The notes beneath the pieces are model-generated. The model had not been told where the DNA came from and ran no database searches. It was given only the letters and a program-made list of their open reading frames with translations. From Actinophytocola sp035634895 (GTDB lineage: Bacteria; Actinomycetota; Actinomycetes; Mycobacteriales; Pseudonocardiaceae): 64,000 nucleotides of DNA. Below, one piece after another: positions 26,601 to 33,417 of the stretch. The stretch covers positions 33,117 to 97,116 of the forward strand of contig NZ_DASQCC010000257.1 in assembly GCF_035634895.1 (NCBI RefSeq), in the 5' to 3' direction. Numbering within the stretch: the first letter of the stretch is position 1; every line of letters begins with the position of its first letter. The translations under genes were made by a program, and so were the position numbers.

Positions 26601-28617
26601 CGTTCACCGCGGCCAGCGACACGTCCGGCCGGAGCGCCTCGATGGCCTCCTTCTCGGACACCCCGACCGCGAGCATCGCGCCGGGCGGCAGTGCGTGCAC
26701 CAGCCGGCCACGGGCCGCGACCAGGCCGAGCCCGTCCGCCAGGGAGAACACCCCGGCCAGGCAGGCCGCCACGTACTCGCCGACGCTGTGCCCGGCCATG
26801 GCCGCCGGGGCGATCCCACGCTCGATCAGCAACCGCGCCAGCGCGTACTCGGTGGCGAACAACGCGGGCTGGGTCAGCCAGGTCTCGTGCAGCGGCGCGT
26901 CGTCGCCGTACAGGGCGTCGCGCAGGTCCAGCCCGAGGTCGGCCCGCAGCACGGTGGCGCACTCGTCGATGACGTCGCGGAACTCGGCGTGCCGCCGGTA
27001 CAGTCCGGCGCCCATCGCCGTGTACTGGCTGCCCTGCCCGGGAAACACGAACGCCACCCGGCGGTCGGCGCCGGACACCGGGCCGGCCGGCGCCCGCAGC
27101 GCATCAACCGCGGCCGCGCGGTCGGTGCCCACCACGACCCGGCGCTGGGCCAGCCGAGCCCGGCCACGCTGGAGCGTCGCGGCCACGTCGGCGAGCTCCG
27201 CCGGCGTCCGGGCGAGGTGCCCGGCCAACTCGCCCGCCATCGTCTCCAGCGCGCTGGAGGTCTTGGCGGACAAGGGAATCAGCTGCGGCTCGGCGGTCGG
27301 CTCCGATGGAACCAGTGCCGGCGCCTGCTCCAGGACCACGTGCGCGTTCGTGCCGCCCATGCCGAACGAGCTGACCCCGGCCCGGCGGGGACCGTCGGCC
27401 GGCCAGCCCGTCGCGGCCGGATTGAGCCGGAAAGGGCTGCGGGCGAAGCGGATCCGCGGGTTGGGCGCGTCCAGGTTGACGTTCGGCGGCAGCGTCTCGT
27501 GCTCCAGCGCCAGCACGGCCTTGATCAGGCCGGCGACCCCGGCGGCGGCGTCCGCGTGGCCGAAGGTGCCCTTGACCGAGCCGAGCACGCAGAAGCCCGT
27601 GTCCTCGGTGCCGGTGCGGAACGCCTTGGTCAGCGCGGAGACCTCGATCGGGTCGCCGAGGCTGGTGCCGGTCCCGTGCGCCTCGACGTAGCCGATCGAG
27701 CGTGGTGACACGCCGGCGTCGGCCAGCGCGCGGGTGACCACGTCGACCTGCCCGTCCACGCCCGGCGCGGTGAACCCGACCTTGGCGGCGCCGTCGTTGT
27801 TCACCGCGGACCCGCGGATGACCGCGCGGATCGGGTCGCCGTCACGCAGTGCGTCGGCCAGCCGCTTCAGCACCACGACGCCGGCGCCGCTGCAGCCGGT
27901 GGTGCCGCGGGCGTCGGCGTCGAACGGCCGGCAGCGCCCGTCCGGGGAGAGGGTGCCGCCGTCGACGTAGCGGTAGCCACGCCGCTGCGCCGGTTCGATG
28001 CTCGCGCCGCCGGCCAGTGCCACCTCGCACTCGCCGGCCAGCAGGCTCTGCCGGGCCAGGTGCACGGCCACGAGCGACGACGAGCACGCGGTGTTCACCG
28101 CGATCGCCGGCCCGCGCAGGTCGAGCTTGTAGGACACCCTGCTGGCCAGGTAGTCCTTGTCCGTGGAGAGCACGACCTGGTACTCACCGACGGCCGCCAG
28201 CAGCTCCGGCGCGGACGAGAGGTTCTCGGCCAGGTAGGCGCTAGTCCGGGCGCCTGCGAACACGCCGACCCGCTGCCCTCCCCTGCCGGGTGCCTGGCCG
28301 GCGTTCTCCATCGCCTGCCAGCAGCACTCCAGGAAGATGCGGTGCTGCGGGTCGAGCACCTCCGCCTCGCGCGGGGTCAGGCCGAAGAACTCCGCGTCGA
28401 ACTCGGCCACGCCGTCGAGCACCGCGCCCGCCCGGACGTAGGCGGGGTCGGCGAGGCCGGCCGGATCCGCGCCGTCGGCGAGCATCTCGGCGTCGGTGAA
28501 CGGCCGGACCACGTCGGAGCCCGACGTGATCGTGGCCCAGAACTGCTCGGGGTCGGCGGCCGACGGGTACCGGCAGGCCATGCCGATGACGGCCACGTCC
28601 CGGTCGGACTGGCGCAT
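20641..28617 (-). CDS. hybrid PKS-NRPS megasynthase KS-AT-T-C-A-T-TE fused to an MFS transporter
   Basis: A 2658-residue protein. KS ~1-430 (Cys178 in TACSSS, EAHGTGT, KGTFGH). AT ~515-800 (Ser611 in GHSVGE; HAFH motif implies malonyl-CoA). Carrier with Ser912. C ~955-1385 (HHIIADSWS from 1090, a normal condensing site). A ~1400-1895 (LYTSGSTGRPKG; my reading of the specificity code is D-I-L-Q-A-C-M-I-W-K, glycine-like). Carrier with Ser1928. TE ~1990-2220 with Cys2054 (GHCMGG) replacing Ser and His in GQAGHYFH. From ~2230 follows an MFS domain of about 400 residues, 10-12 helices, with loop GAIADRWDRR. No KR, DH or ER. Strong AGGAGG before ATG. It is the last gene of the operon and would extend, release and perhaps export the product. 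Confidence 0.93.
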   Translation of the reverse strand: MRQSDRDVAVIGMACRYPSAADPEQFWATITSGSDVVRPFTDAEMLADGADPAGLADPAYVRAGAVLDGVAEFDAEFFGLTPREAEVLDPQHRIFLECCWQAMENAGQAPGRGGQRVGVFAGARTSAYLAENLSSAPELLAAVGEYQVVLSTDKDYLASRVSYKLDLRGPAIAVNTACSSSLVAVHLARQSLLAGECEVALAGGASIEPAQRRGYRYVDGGTLSPDGRCRPFDADARGTTGCSGAGVVVLKRLADALRDGDPIRAVIRGSAVNNDGAAKVGFTAPGVDGQVDVVTRALADAGVSPRSIGYVEAHGTGTSLGDPIEVSALTKAFRTGTEDTGFCVLGSVKGTFGHADAAAGVAGLIKAVLALEHETLPPNVNLDAPNPRIRFARSPFRLNPAATGWPADGPRRAGVSSFGMGGTNAHVVLEQAPALVPSEPTAEPQLIPLSAKTSSALETMAGELAGHLARTPAELADVAATLQRGRARLAQRRVVVGTDRAAAVDALRAPAGPVSGADRRVAFVFPGQGSQYTAMGAGLYRRHAEFRDVIDECATVLRADLGLDLRDALYGDDAPLHETWLTQPALFATEYALARLLIERGIAPAAMAGHSVGEYVAACLAGVFSLADGLGLVAARGRLVHALPPGAMLAVGVSEKEAIEALRPDVSLAAVNGPRSCVLSGPRAALTEVEAQLRGRAVACRWLRTSHAFHSAMLDPVLAELTAEAAAVSLAEPELRYLSNVTGTWVTGKQATDPRYWATHLRETVRFADSAGELARAGLVVAEAGPGGALSTFVRQSDGAAVPMMRRAKDDTDDVVALLSGVGGLWAAGGVVDLPRLTASRERRMVALPGYPFERRRYWVAAGRSQSTVDSKVAGDETLTDDQARVAAVWGELLGVDGVGPDDDFFALGGDSLLATQLVARLSARFGLTVPLDAVFTTPTLRALTAAVGTTALPPALPARREGVLPASAVQRRMWFLDHAHGHPAAYSIATAVDLRGALDLTALRAALTEVVRRHESLRTVFRAPEGMPLQVILPEVAVDAPVTEVTAAAVDTELRAIARLPFDLATGPLFRFAVLCLAGDHHVLGITVHHIIADSWSFGVLFAELGALYDAFRAGKPSPLTDPPNQYADCVADDAPAADLAYWRDNLSGAPEAVDLPTAGPRPPVQTFDGGLARRVLDAGRVRKLARDNDSTLYMTMLAALQALLHRYSGQTDICVGSPVAGRTRAEQEQVVGCFLNTLVLRTELDGALPFAELLARVRATALGAFAHQGAPLQQVIEALRPPKDPSRNPLFQVMFNLLNTPGTGLALSDLAVTERPVRLGATQVDLGLTVHEQADELVCELEYNTDLFDAATARRLLAHLERLLTAFSDDPATPIGAAPLLTAEEEQQLAAWAGTGESDAPDLGIHELVERQASSTPDAVAVTFEGRSLRYRELDARADELAARLRASGVGPETLVAVAVGRSELLVVALLAVLKAGGAYVPLDVAYPPDRQRYILEDSRAAVLLTERALADRYADPDLPVVVADDGGTAPVERVASSPANLAYVLYTSGSTGRPKGVRVEHGSVVNFLHAMRAALDMGPSDTLVAVTTYAFDISVLELFLPLTCGARVVIASRDVAHDPADLAALLDREHATVMQATPVTWQLLVADGWAGRDQLTAVCGGEALPTALAEQLGGRVRRLYNMYGPTEATIWATMAEVEPGAPITIGRPLAGVTAHLLDGGSRPVPVGVPGELHLGGVCLARDYLGRPEATAEKFVRLGADRLYRTGDLGRYRPDGTIEFLGRNDTQVKVRGHRIELGEIEAVLGRHDAVREAVAVVRADGADKAIVAYLTPRAGTRAPDDLRDHLRVSLPDYMVPSAFVVMDTFPLTPNGKVDRKALPAPRREPGSAGAAPRTAFEKMLAARWCELLGLPSVGIDDDFFTIGGDSFKAVRAVRDLGVPASVMDLFTHPTIRRFAEYTGGGRTSTGLLHELTPPRTARVSLVCVPLAAGGALTYQELAAAVAGDVSLYAIEPPGHDLANPAEPALGFDELVDRCAREIEATVTGPVVLYGHCMGGAQTVALARRLEDDGVDLVRVVIGGHFPSPRLPGRFFRAMRRLLPLQRTTSRRRALEFLRATGLFNEVLDPREQDFLMRVFLKDTQEGEDFYTAAFHQEGFRKLRAPIVCVVGDGDRVTELYQERVSEWTHFADQVSLHVIGQAGHYFHKHQAGELALVLDAGDGVPVTPAPPADLRAFLTVAFGQLVSLIGSGLTTFALGVWVYQQTGSVSLFGLISVMTLLPAVVLAPLTGAIADRWDRRAIMLAADTLSGVAACSLAALLWTDSLRLWHVYPLVALGAIAIAFQQPAYRAAVTQLVPKRYYGRANGIAQLGSAAGTVVAPLLGGGLVVLIGLTGIVLIDLVTFGFAVVTLLAVRFPDRLFNKAEESFGRELTGGWRYILRRPGLLAVILATTALNFLVAIVEVIATPLTLSLGAVSTLGLVLSAGGLGLLGGSVLTSVWGGFRRRTTGILGSFALIGVSMVLMGLAAHPVYPAVGLFFLGAATAILNAHWGSIVQAKVGLELQGRVFAASLMLSWLMVPAGFALAGPLASGVFEPLADAAGQPGRGMAFLVMCAGVVSLGLGVAAWRYRRLRLLEDELPDAIPDPVVLKDKDLIQAKAA

Positions 28618-28633
28618 GGGTGAGGCTCCTCCT

Positions 28634-28804
28634 GTGCGGTGTCCACCAACGTTGGTGGGTCTATCGGTGGATCCAGGTCTCCGCTGGCAAGGCGCCGATT
28701 CGCCCTCGTACTGGACGTACTTGGGCGGATCGGCAACGCCGTCTCGCCGGCCCGGCGCTCGCTGGGCCGCCGAGAGACCCGGCGAACGTTGGTGGACACC
28801 GCAC
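28634..28804. mobile_element. MITE-like element, copy A
   Basis: Perfect 20-bp terminal inverted repeats (GTGCGGTGTCCACCAACGTT / AACGTTGGTGGACACCGCAC) bound a 171-bp unit. The inner ~100 bp (CGGTGGATCC...TCTCCGCTGGCAAGGCGCC... to GCTGGGCCGCCGA) is clearly homologous to the element at 45432-45599, and folds on itself. There is no ORF. It lies between the free A-domain gene, whose stop overlaps the right repeat, and the ribosome binding site of the megasynthase gene. Confidence 0.75.
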
Positions 28805-30327
28805 TAGTGCGCGGGCAGGCTTGTGGCGGCCAGCTCGCGCAGCTGTGGACGGTCGAACTTTCCGTTGGCGTTGAGCGGCATGCTCGGTAGCTGGACCAGG
28901 CGGCGGGGCACCATGTAGATGGGCAGCCGCCCGCGTACCGCGCGACGCACGTCGGTCACCGCGGGGACGCCGGTGTAGAAGCCGACCAGCTCGGTCTCGC
29001 CGTCGCGTCTCGTGGCCACGACCACCGCGGTGTGCACGCCGTCGGTGCGCCGCAGCGCCGCCTCGACCTCGCCCAGCTCCACGCGGTGCCCCCGCACCTG
29101 CACCTGGTGGTCGGTCCGGCCGACGTGCACCCACGCGTCGCCGTCGCGGCGTACCACGTCGCCGGTGCGGTAGTAGTGCTCCGGCCGGACCGGACCGGCC
29201 ACCGGGACCACGCCGTCACCGGCGCGGGCGACGAACCTGCCCGCGTTGTCGGCCGGGTCGAGGTAGCCGTCGAACCGCTGGGCGCCACGCAGGCACAGCT
29301 CGCCCTCCTCGGCGGGGTTGCCGGCGCCGTCGACCACCACCGACTCCAGGTGCGGATAGGTGAGCGCGATCGGCACGCTGTCGTTGGTGGTGCGTGGCCA
29401 CGCCGTCTCGTCCGCGGGCAGCGCGTGGTCGGCGCACAGCACGGTCGTCTCGGTCGGGCCGTGGGCGTTGGCGATCTCGGCGCCGGGCACCACGGCGTGC
29501 CAGGCACGTGCCTGCGCCAGGGTCAGCTGCTCACCGCAGAAGACGCTGTGGCGCAGCTCGTTGGGCAGCCCGGCACGCAGCGTGCCCAGCTGGGCGGCGA
29601 CCGAGATCACCGACGGGACGGAGATCCAGTGGGTGAGCCGGCGCTCCGCGATGTAGCGCACGGGCTCCACCAGCTCGGCGCGGCGAGGGCAGACCAGCGT
29701 CGCGCCGCCTGCCCAGGTGACGAACAGGTCGAAGATCGAGACGTCGAAGCTCAGGTCGAAGGTGTGCGACATGCGGGCGCCGGGACCGACCCCGAACCGC
29801 GCCACGTTGTGCGCCACGAACGGACTCACGTTGCGGTGCCGGATCGGCACGCCCTTGGGGCGGCCGGTGGAGCCCGAGGTGAACAGGATGTAGGCCACCG
29901 CGTCCGGGTCCCGGCGGACCGACGGCAGGTCCACCGTGGACAGTGGCGGGTCGACGAGCGTGCGCGGCACCGCGAACTCGGGTGCCAGCCTGGCGCCGGC
30001 CGCGTCGGCCAGCAGCAGCTCCGGTTGTGCGGCGGCACGGATGGCGCGACCACGGGCGACCGGGTGGTCGGGGTTGAGCGGCACAACCACCGCGCCGAGG
30101 CGGGTGATGGCCAGGTACCCGGCGAAGGCGAGCAGGCTGCGCGAGGCCAGCAGTGCGACCCGGCCCGGCACCTCCCCGCACTCGGCGACCAGCCGGGTGG
30201 CGAGCCGGGCGGACAGCTCGTCGAGCTCGCGGTAGGTCACCTCGCGGTCGTCGACCTCGACCGCCACCGCGTCGGGTAATCGCGCGGCCGAGGCGGCGAA
30301 CCACTCGTACAGCGTCGGCGTGGTCAT
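28804..30327 (-). CDS. stand-alone adenylation domain (amino-acid activating enzyme)
   Basis: A 507-residue AMP-forming enzyme with all A-domain cores: YILFTSGSTGRPKGVPI (A3), LSFDVSIFDLF (A4), NAHGPTETTVL (A5), YYRTGDVV (A7), QVRGHRVELGEVEAAL (A8) and NANGKFDRPQ (A10 with the catalytic Lys). There is no carrier or condensation domain. My reading of the specificity code (D-V-F-I-V-C-A-V-L-K) matches nothing I can name. HGPTE in place of YGPTE is seen in free-standing A enzymes such as DltA and prolyl-AMP ligases. ATG overlaps the carrier gene stop by ATGA. It probably loads the adjacent free carrier, and perhaps the A-less carrier of the C-T-C protein. Confidence 0.88.
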   Translation of the reverse strand: MTTPTLYEWFAASAARLPDAVAVEVDDREVTYRELDELSARLATRLVAECGEVPGRVALLASRSLLAFAGYLAITRLGAVVVPLNPDHPVARGRAIRAAAQPELLLADAAGARLAPEFAVPRTLVDPPLSTVDLPSVRRDPDAVAYILFTSGSTGRPKGVPIRHRNVSPFVAHNVARFGVGPGARMSHTFDLSFDVSIFDLFVTWAGGATLVCPRRAELVEPVRYIAERRLTHWISVPSVISVAAQLGTLRAGLPNELRHSVFCGEQLTLAQARAWHAVVPGAEIANAHGPTETTVLCADHALPADETAWPRTTNDSVPIALTYPHLESVVVDGAGNPAEEGELCLRGAQRFDGYLDPADNAGRFVARAGDGVVPVAGPVRPEHYYRTGDVVRRDGDAWVHVGRTDHQVQVRGHRVELGEVEAALRRTDGVHTAVVVATRRDGETELVGFYTGVPAVTDVRRAVRGRLPIYMVPRRLVQLPSMPLNANGKFDRPQLRELAATSLPAH

Positions 30328-30578
30328 CCTGCCGCGGCCAGCAGGTCGGCCTGGGCGGTCACCGTGCTGTGCTGGAACAAGTCGACCGAATCGACCCACA
30401 CGTCGCCGGTCTCGTTGAGCACGTCGGTGAGGAGCATCAGCAGCATGGAGTCGCCACCGGCGTCGAAGAAGTTGACGTCCAGCGGCACGGCGTCCTCGGT
30501 GATGTCCAGCACCTCGGCCCACGCCTGCCGCACCCGCGCGACCAGGTCCTGGCGCACGATGGTTTCGTTGTGTGTCAT
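30324..30578 (-). CDS. free-standing peptidyl carrier protein
   Basis: An 84-residue four-helix carrier with FFDAGGDSMLLM, the Ser that takes the 4'-phosphopantetheine arm. AAAGGAAA precedes the ATG. It is flanked by the C-T-C gene (13 nt upstream) and the stand-alone A gene (ATGA overlap), so it likely holds the third amino acid, receives the chain from the second C domain and passes it to the KS of the next protein. No phosphopantetheinyl transferase is encoded in the window. Confidence 0.88.
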   Translation of the reverse strand: MTHNETIVRQDLVARVRQAWAEVLDITEDAVPLDVNFFDAGGDSMLLMLLTDVLNETGDVWVDSVDLFQHSTVTAQADLLAAAG

Positions 30579-30591
30579 TGGTTTCCTTTGT

Positions 30592-33417
30592 TCAGAGAAG
30601 GGACCGCGGGTGGCCGGCCAGTTCGGTGGCCGCCGCCAGCAGGGTGTCGGCCAGCTCGGCCGCGGTGGCCGCGTCGAAGAGGCCGGTCAGGTAGGTCAGC
30701 TCGAACACCAGCTCGTCGCCGGCATCGAGCGCCAGGAACTCCAGCTCGTACTTGGACTTCAGCGGCCGCAACGGAAGCAGGCTGGCCGGCACGCCGAGGT
30801 CGGGTGGGCGGGGCTCGGTGCCCGCCGACACCTGGACCGGCGTGACGGGCGGCCGGCTGAGGTCCCGCTCGGGTTGCAGCGCCGCGGCGACCAGGTCGAA
30901 CGGCACGTCGGCATGGCGGTAGCCGACCGCACCGGCGGTGGCCACCCGGCGCAACGCGTCCTGCCAGGTCGGCGTGCCCCGCAGGTCCGCCCGGATCGGG
31001 ACGGTGTTGACGAACATGCCGACCGCCCCTCCGGGCCGCTCGGACCAGGGGAAGACGAAGAGGAAGTCGCGTTGTGTGCCGTGCCGGGAGAGGGAGGCCG
31101 CCGCGAGGGTGACGGTGGCCAGGAAGAGGCTGCACCCGGCGTCGGCGATGACCTGGCGGAGCCCCGCGGTCCGGGTGGCGTCGAGCCGGCGGCGCACGGT
31201 GGCGGCGTCGACGGACTGCAGCGGGCCACGCGGGCGGTCGTGGGGCAGGGCGATGTCGCCGGGCGCGCCGGTGAGGGCGGCGACCACGGCCGCGGCGCCG
31301 GTCCCCGGTTCGTCGGGTGGCGGGTCCGCCGGGTCGGGCAGCGGCTCGCCCCGGTAGGCGGCGCCGATCTGGTCGAGGAGGAGCTGGCGGGAGTGCCCGT
31401 CGACGACGATGTGGTGGGCACAGAGGACGAGCAGGGTTTCGTTGTGCCCGGTCAGGATCTCCGCACGCGCGGGGGCATCGGCCGCGAGGTCGAACGGCGT
31501 CCAGCAGAGGGTGGCGAGGTGCTCGGCCAGCTTGTCGTCGTGCCACGTGGAGACGTCCGTGACGTCCGTGCGGGCCGGCTCGCCGGTGGTGGTGTGGACG
31601 ACCCGCTTCGCCGCCCGGTCGAGCCGGAACCGGGACCGCAGCGCGGGATGGCGGGCGAGCACGGTGTCCACGGCGGCGCGGAGCCGGTCCACCGCGAGGT
31701 CGCCGTCGAACCGGAGGACAGTGGGGACGAGGTAGGCGGCGCGGAGGTGGCGCATGCGGTCCTGGACCCACATCCGCTGTTGGACGGAGGTCGCGGGTCG
31801 TTCGCCGGCCGGCTCGCCGGCCGGCGAAGCGGTCTCGGTGCCGTCGACCCGGGCGAGCAGCCGAGCCAGTCCGGCGACGGTGGGGTCGCCGAGGAACTCG
31901 CGTGGCGTGACCGCCGAACCCGCTCTGGCCAGCATGGTCACCGCGAGCATCGAGTTGCCGCCGAGCGCGAAGAAGTTGTCCTCGGCACGCGGTCGGCCGG
32001 TCACCAGTCCGTCCACTGTGGACAGAGCATTGTGGAACAGCTCGCCGGCCCGGCGTTCGAACCGTGGCGCGGGCACCCCACCCGCGACGGGCTCCTCGAC
32101 CGGCGACTCGACCGCCCCGGCCGGACCGTACGGTATCTCCACAGAGGACAGTCGCCGGTCCGGTTCGGCCAGTGCCGCCGCGAGCACCGCCTGGTAGTCG
32201 GCGGCGAACCGGTCGCCGAACTCCTCCGGGTAGCGGTCGGTGGCGTACTCCAGCGTGCCGGTGGTGCCGGCCTCGGCCGCGTCGACGATGAGTAGGACGT
32301 CGGCCTTGGCCGTGCCGGTGGGCAGCAGCTCCGACCGCCACGGCGGCGTTTCCAGCCGCGGCGCCGGGAAGTTCTGGTACGCGAACCCGACGTCCGGCAA
32401 CGCCCGCCTGCCCCGCGCCGTGACCGTCGCGGCGAGCCGGTCGTACGGCAACCGCTGCAGGCGCAGGGTGGCGAACGCCTCCGCCCTGGTCGCGGTGAGC
32501 AGCTCGCGGAAGGTCTCGGTCCCGTCGCAGTGGCAGCGCAGCGGGACCGTGTTCACGAAGAATCCGACCATCCGCTCCAGCGCCGCGTGCGGCCGGTTCA
32601 CGGTGAACGTGCCGACCAGGAAGTCCGCTCGGTCCGACCAGCGGCGCAGCGTCTCCAGGTACGCGGCCATGAACACGACGAACGGCGTGGTCCGCGACTC
32701 CCGCGCCAGCCGCTCGGCGGCCTGGACCTGTGCCGCGCCGACGGCGAAGTCGACCTGCCGGCCCGGCCGCGCCCCCTCCGGGGTCGCCGCGACCGCCCGG
32801 GCGCCGCCCAGCAGCAACGGTGTGGGCACCTGAAGCAGCTCGTCGGCGCGCCGCGTCAGCTGCTGGCGCAGATCGTCGAGCTGGGGCCGCTCCCACGCCG
32901 CGTAGTCGACGTACCGCAGCTCGACGGGCGGCAGCTCCTCCGCGCGGTACAGCTGTGCCAGCTCCTCGAACAGCGGCGCCAGCGACCACCCGTCCACGGC
33001 GATGTGGTGGACCAGCAGGAGGACCGCGTTCCCGGCCGGCCACACGACACAGCGCACGGGAAGCTCGGTGGCGAGGTCGAACCCCGACCGGGCGCGGCGC
33101 AGCGCGTCGGCCCGCACCTCCCCCGGCGTGGCCAGGTCGGCGACGACCTCGACCGGCACCGGCGCGGGCGGCGCCACGACCTGCACCACCTGGTCGCCGC
33201 GGCGCTGGTAGTTGGTGCGCAGCACGTCGTGCCGCTGGACCAGCATGGTCATCGCGGCCCGCAACGCGGTCACGTCCACCGGCCGCGCCCACCACAGGAG
33301 CAGTGGCACGTTGTACACCGGCGACCCGGGGGCGCCCTGGTCGATCAGCCAGAGCCGCTCCTGCGCGGAGGACAGCGGGGCGACCGTCGCGCCGGTGCCG
33401 GCTAACTCGCCCTTCAT
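30592..33417 (-). CDS. NRPS subunit C-T-C without an adenylation domain
   Basis: A 941-residue protein with three domains. C1 ~10-440 has an intact HHIAVDGWS (His137-His138). The carrier ~460-535 has Ser in LGGNSMLAV, near 489. C2 ~545-940 has HHIVVDGHS starting at 668, with the last residues near consensus. No A domain is present, so the carrier must be charged in trans, either by the stand-alone A enzyme or by the A domain of the first subunit. ATG overlaps the upstream gene by ATGA. The arrangement suits a chain passed from A-T, through this carrier, to the free carrier. Confidence 0.9.
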   Translation of the reverse strand: MKGELAGTGATVAPLSSAQERLWLIDQGAPGSPVYNVPLLLWWARPVDVTALRAAMTMLVQRHDVLRTNYQRRGDQVVQVVAPPAPVPVEVVADLATPGEVRADALRRARSGFDLATELPVRCVVWPAGNAVLLLVHHIAVDGWSLAPLFEELAQLYRAEELPPVELRYVDYAAWERPQLDDLRQQLTRRADELLQVPTPLLLGGARAVAATPEGARPGRQVDFAVGAAQVQAAERLARESRTTPFVVFMAAYLETLRRWSDRADFLVGTFTVNRPHAALERMVGFFVNTVPLRCHCDGTETFRELLTATRAEAFATLRLQRLPYDRLAATVTARGRRALPDVGFAYQNFPAPRLETPPWRSELLPTGTAKADVLLIVDAAEAGTTGTLEYATDRYPEEFGDRFAADYQAVLAAALAEPDRRLSSVEIPYGPAGAVESPVEEPVAGGVPAPRFERRAGELFHNALSTVDGLVTGRPRAEDNFFALGGNSMLAVTMLARAGSAVTPREFLGDPTVAGLARLLARVDGTETASPAGEPAGERPATSVQQRMWVQDRMRHLRAAYLVPTVLRFDGDLAVDRLRAAVDTVLARHPALRSRFRLDRAAKRVVHTTTGEPARTDVTDVSTWHDDKLAEHLATLCWTPFDLAADAPARAEILTGHNETLLVLCAHHIVVDGHSRQLLLDQIGAAYRGEPLPDPADPPPDEPGTGAAAVVAALTGAPGDIALPHDRPRGPLQSVDAATVRRRLDATRTAGLRQVIADAGCSLFLATVTLAAASLSRHGTQRDFLFVFPWSERPGGAVGMFVNTVPIRADLRGTPTWQDALRRVATAGAVGYRHADVPFDLVAAALQPERDLSRPPVTPVQVSAGTEPRPPDLGVPASLLPLRPLKSKYELEFLALDAGDELVFELTYLTGLFDAATAAELADTLLAAATELAGHPRSLL

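Noticed and set aside
28634..28804. Riboswitch or tRNA-like RNA before the megasynthase gene
   Set aside because: The fold is explained by terminal inverted repeats and by homology to the element at 45432; no aptamer core or T-loop is seen.
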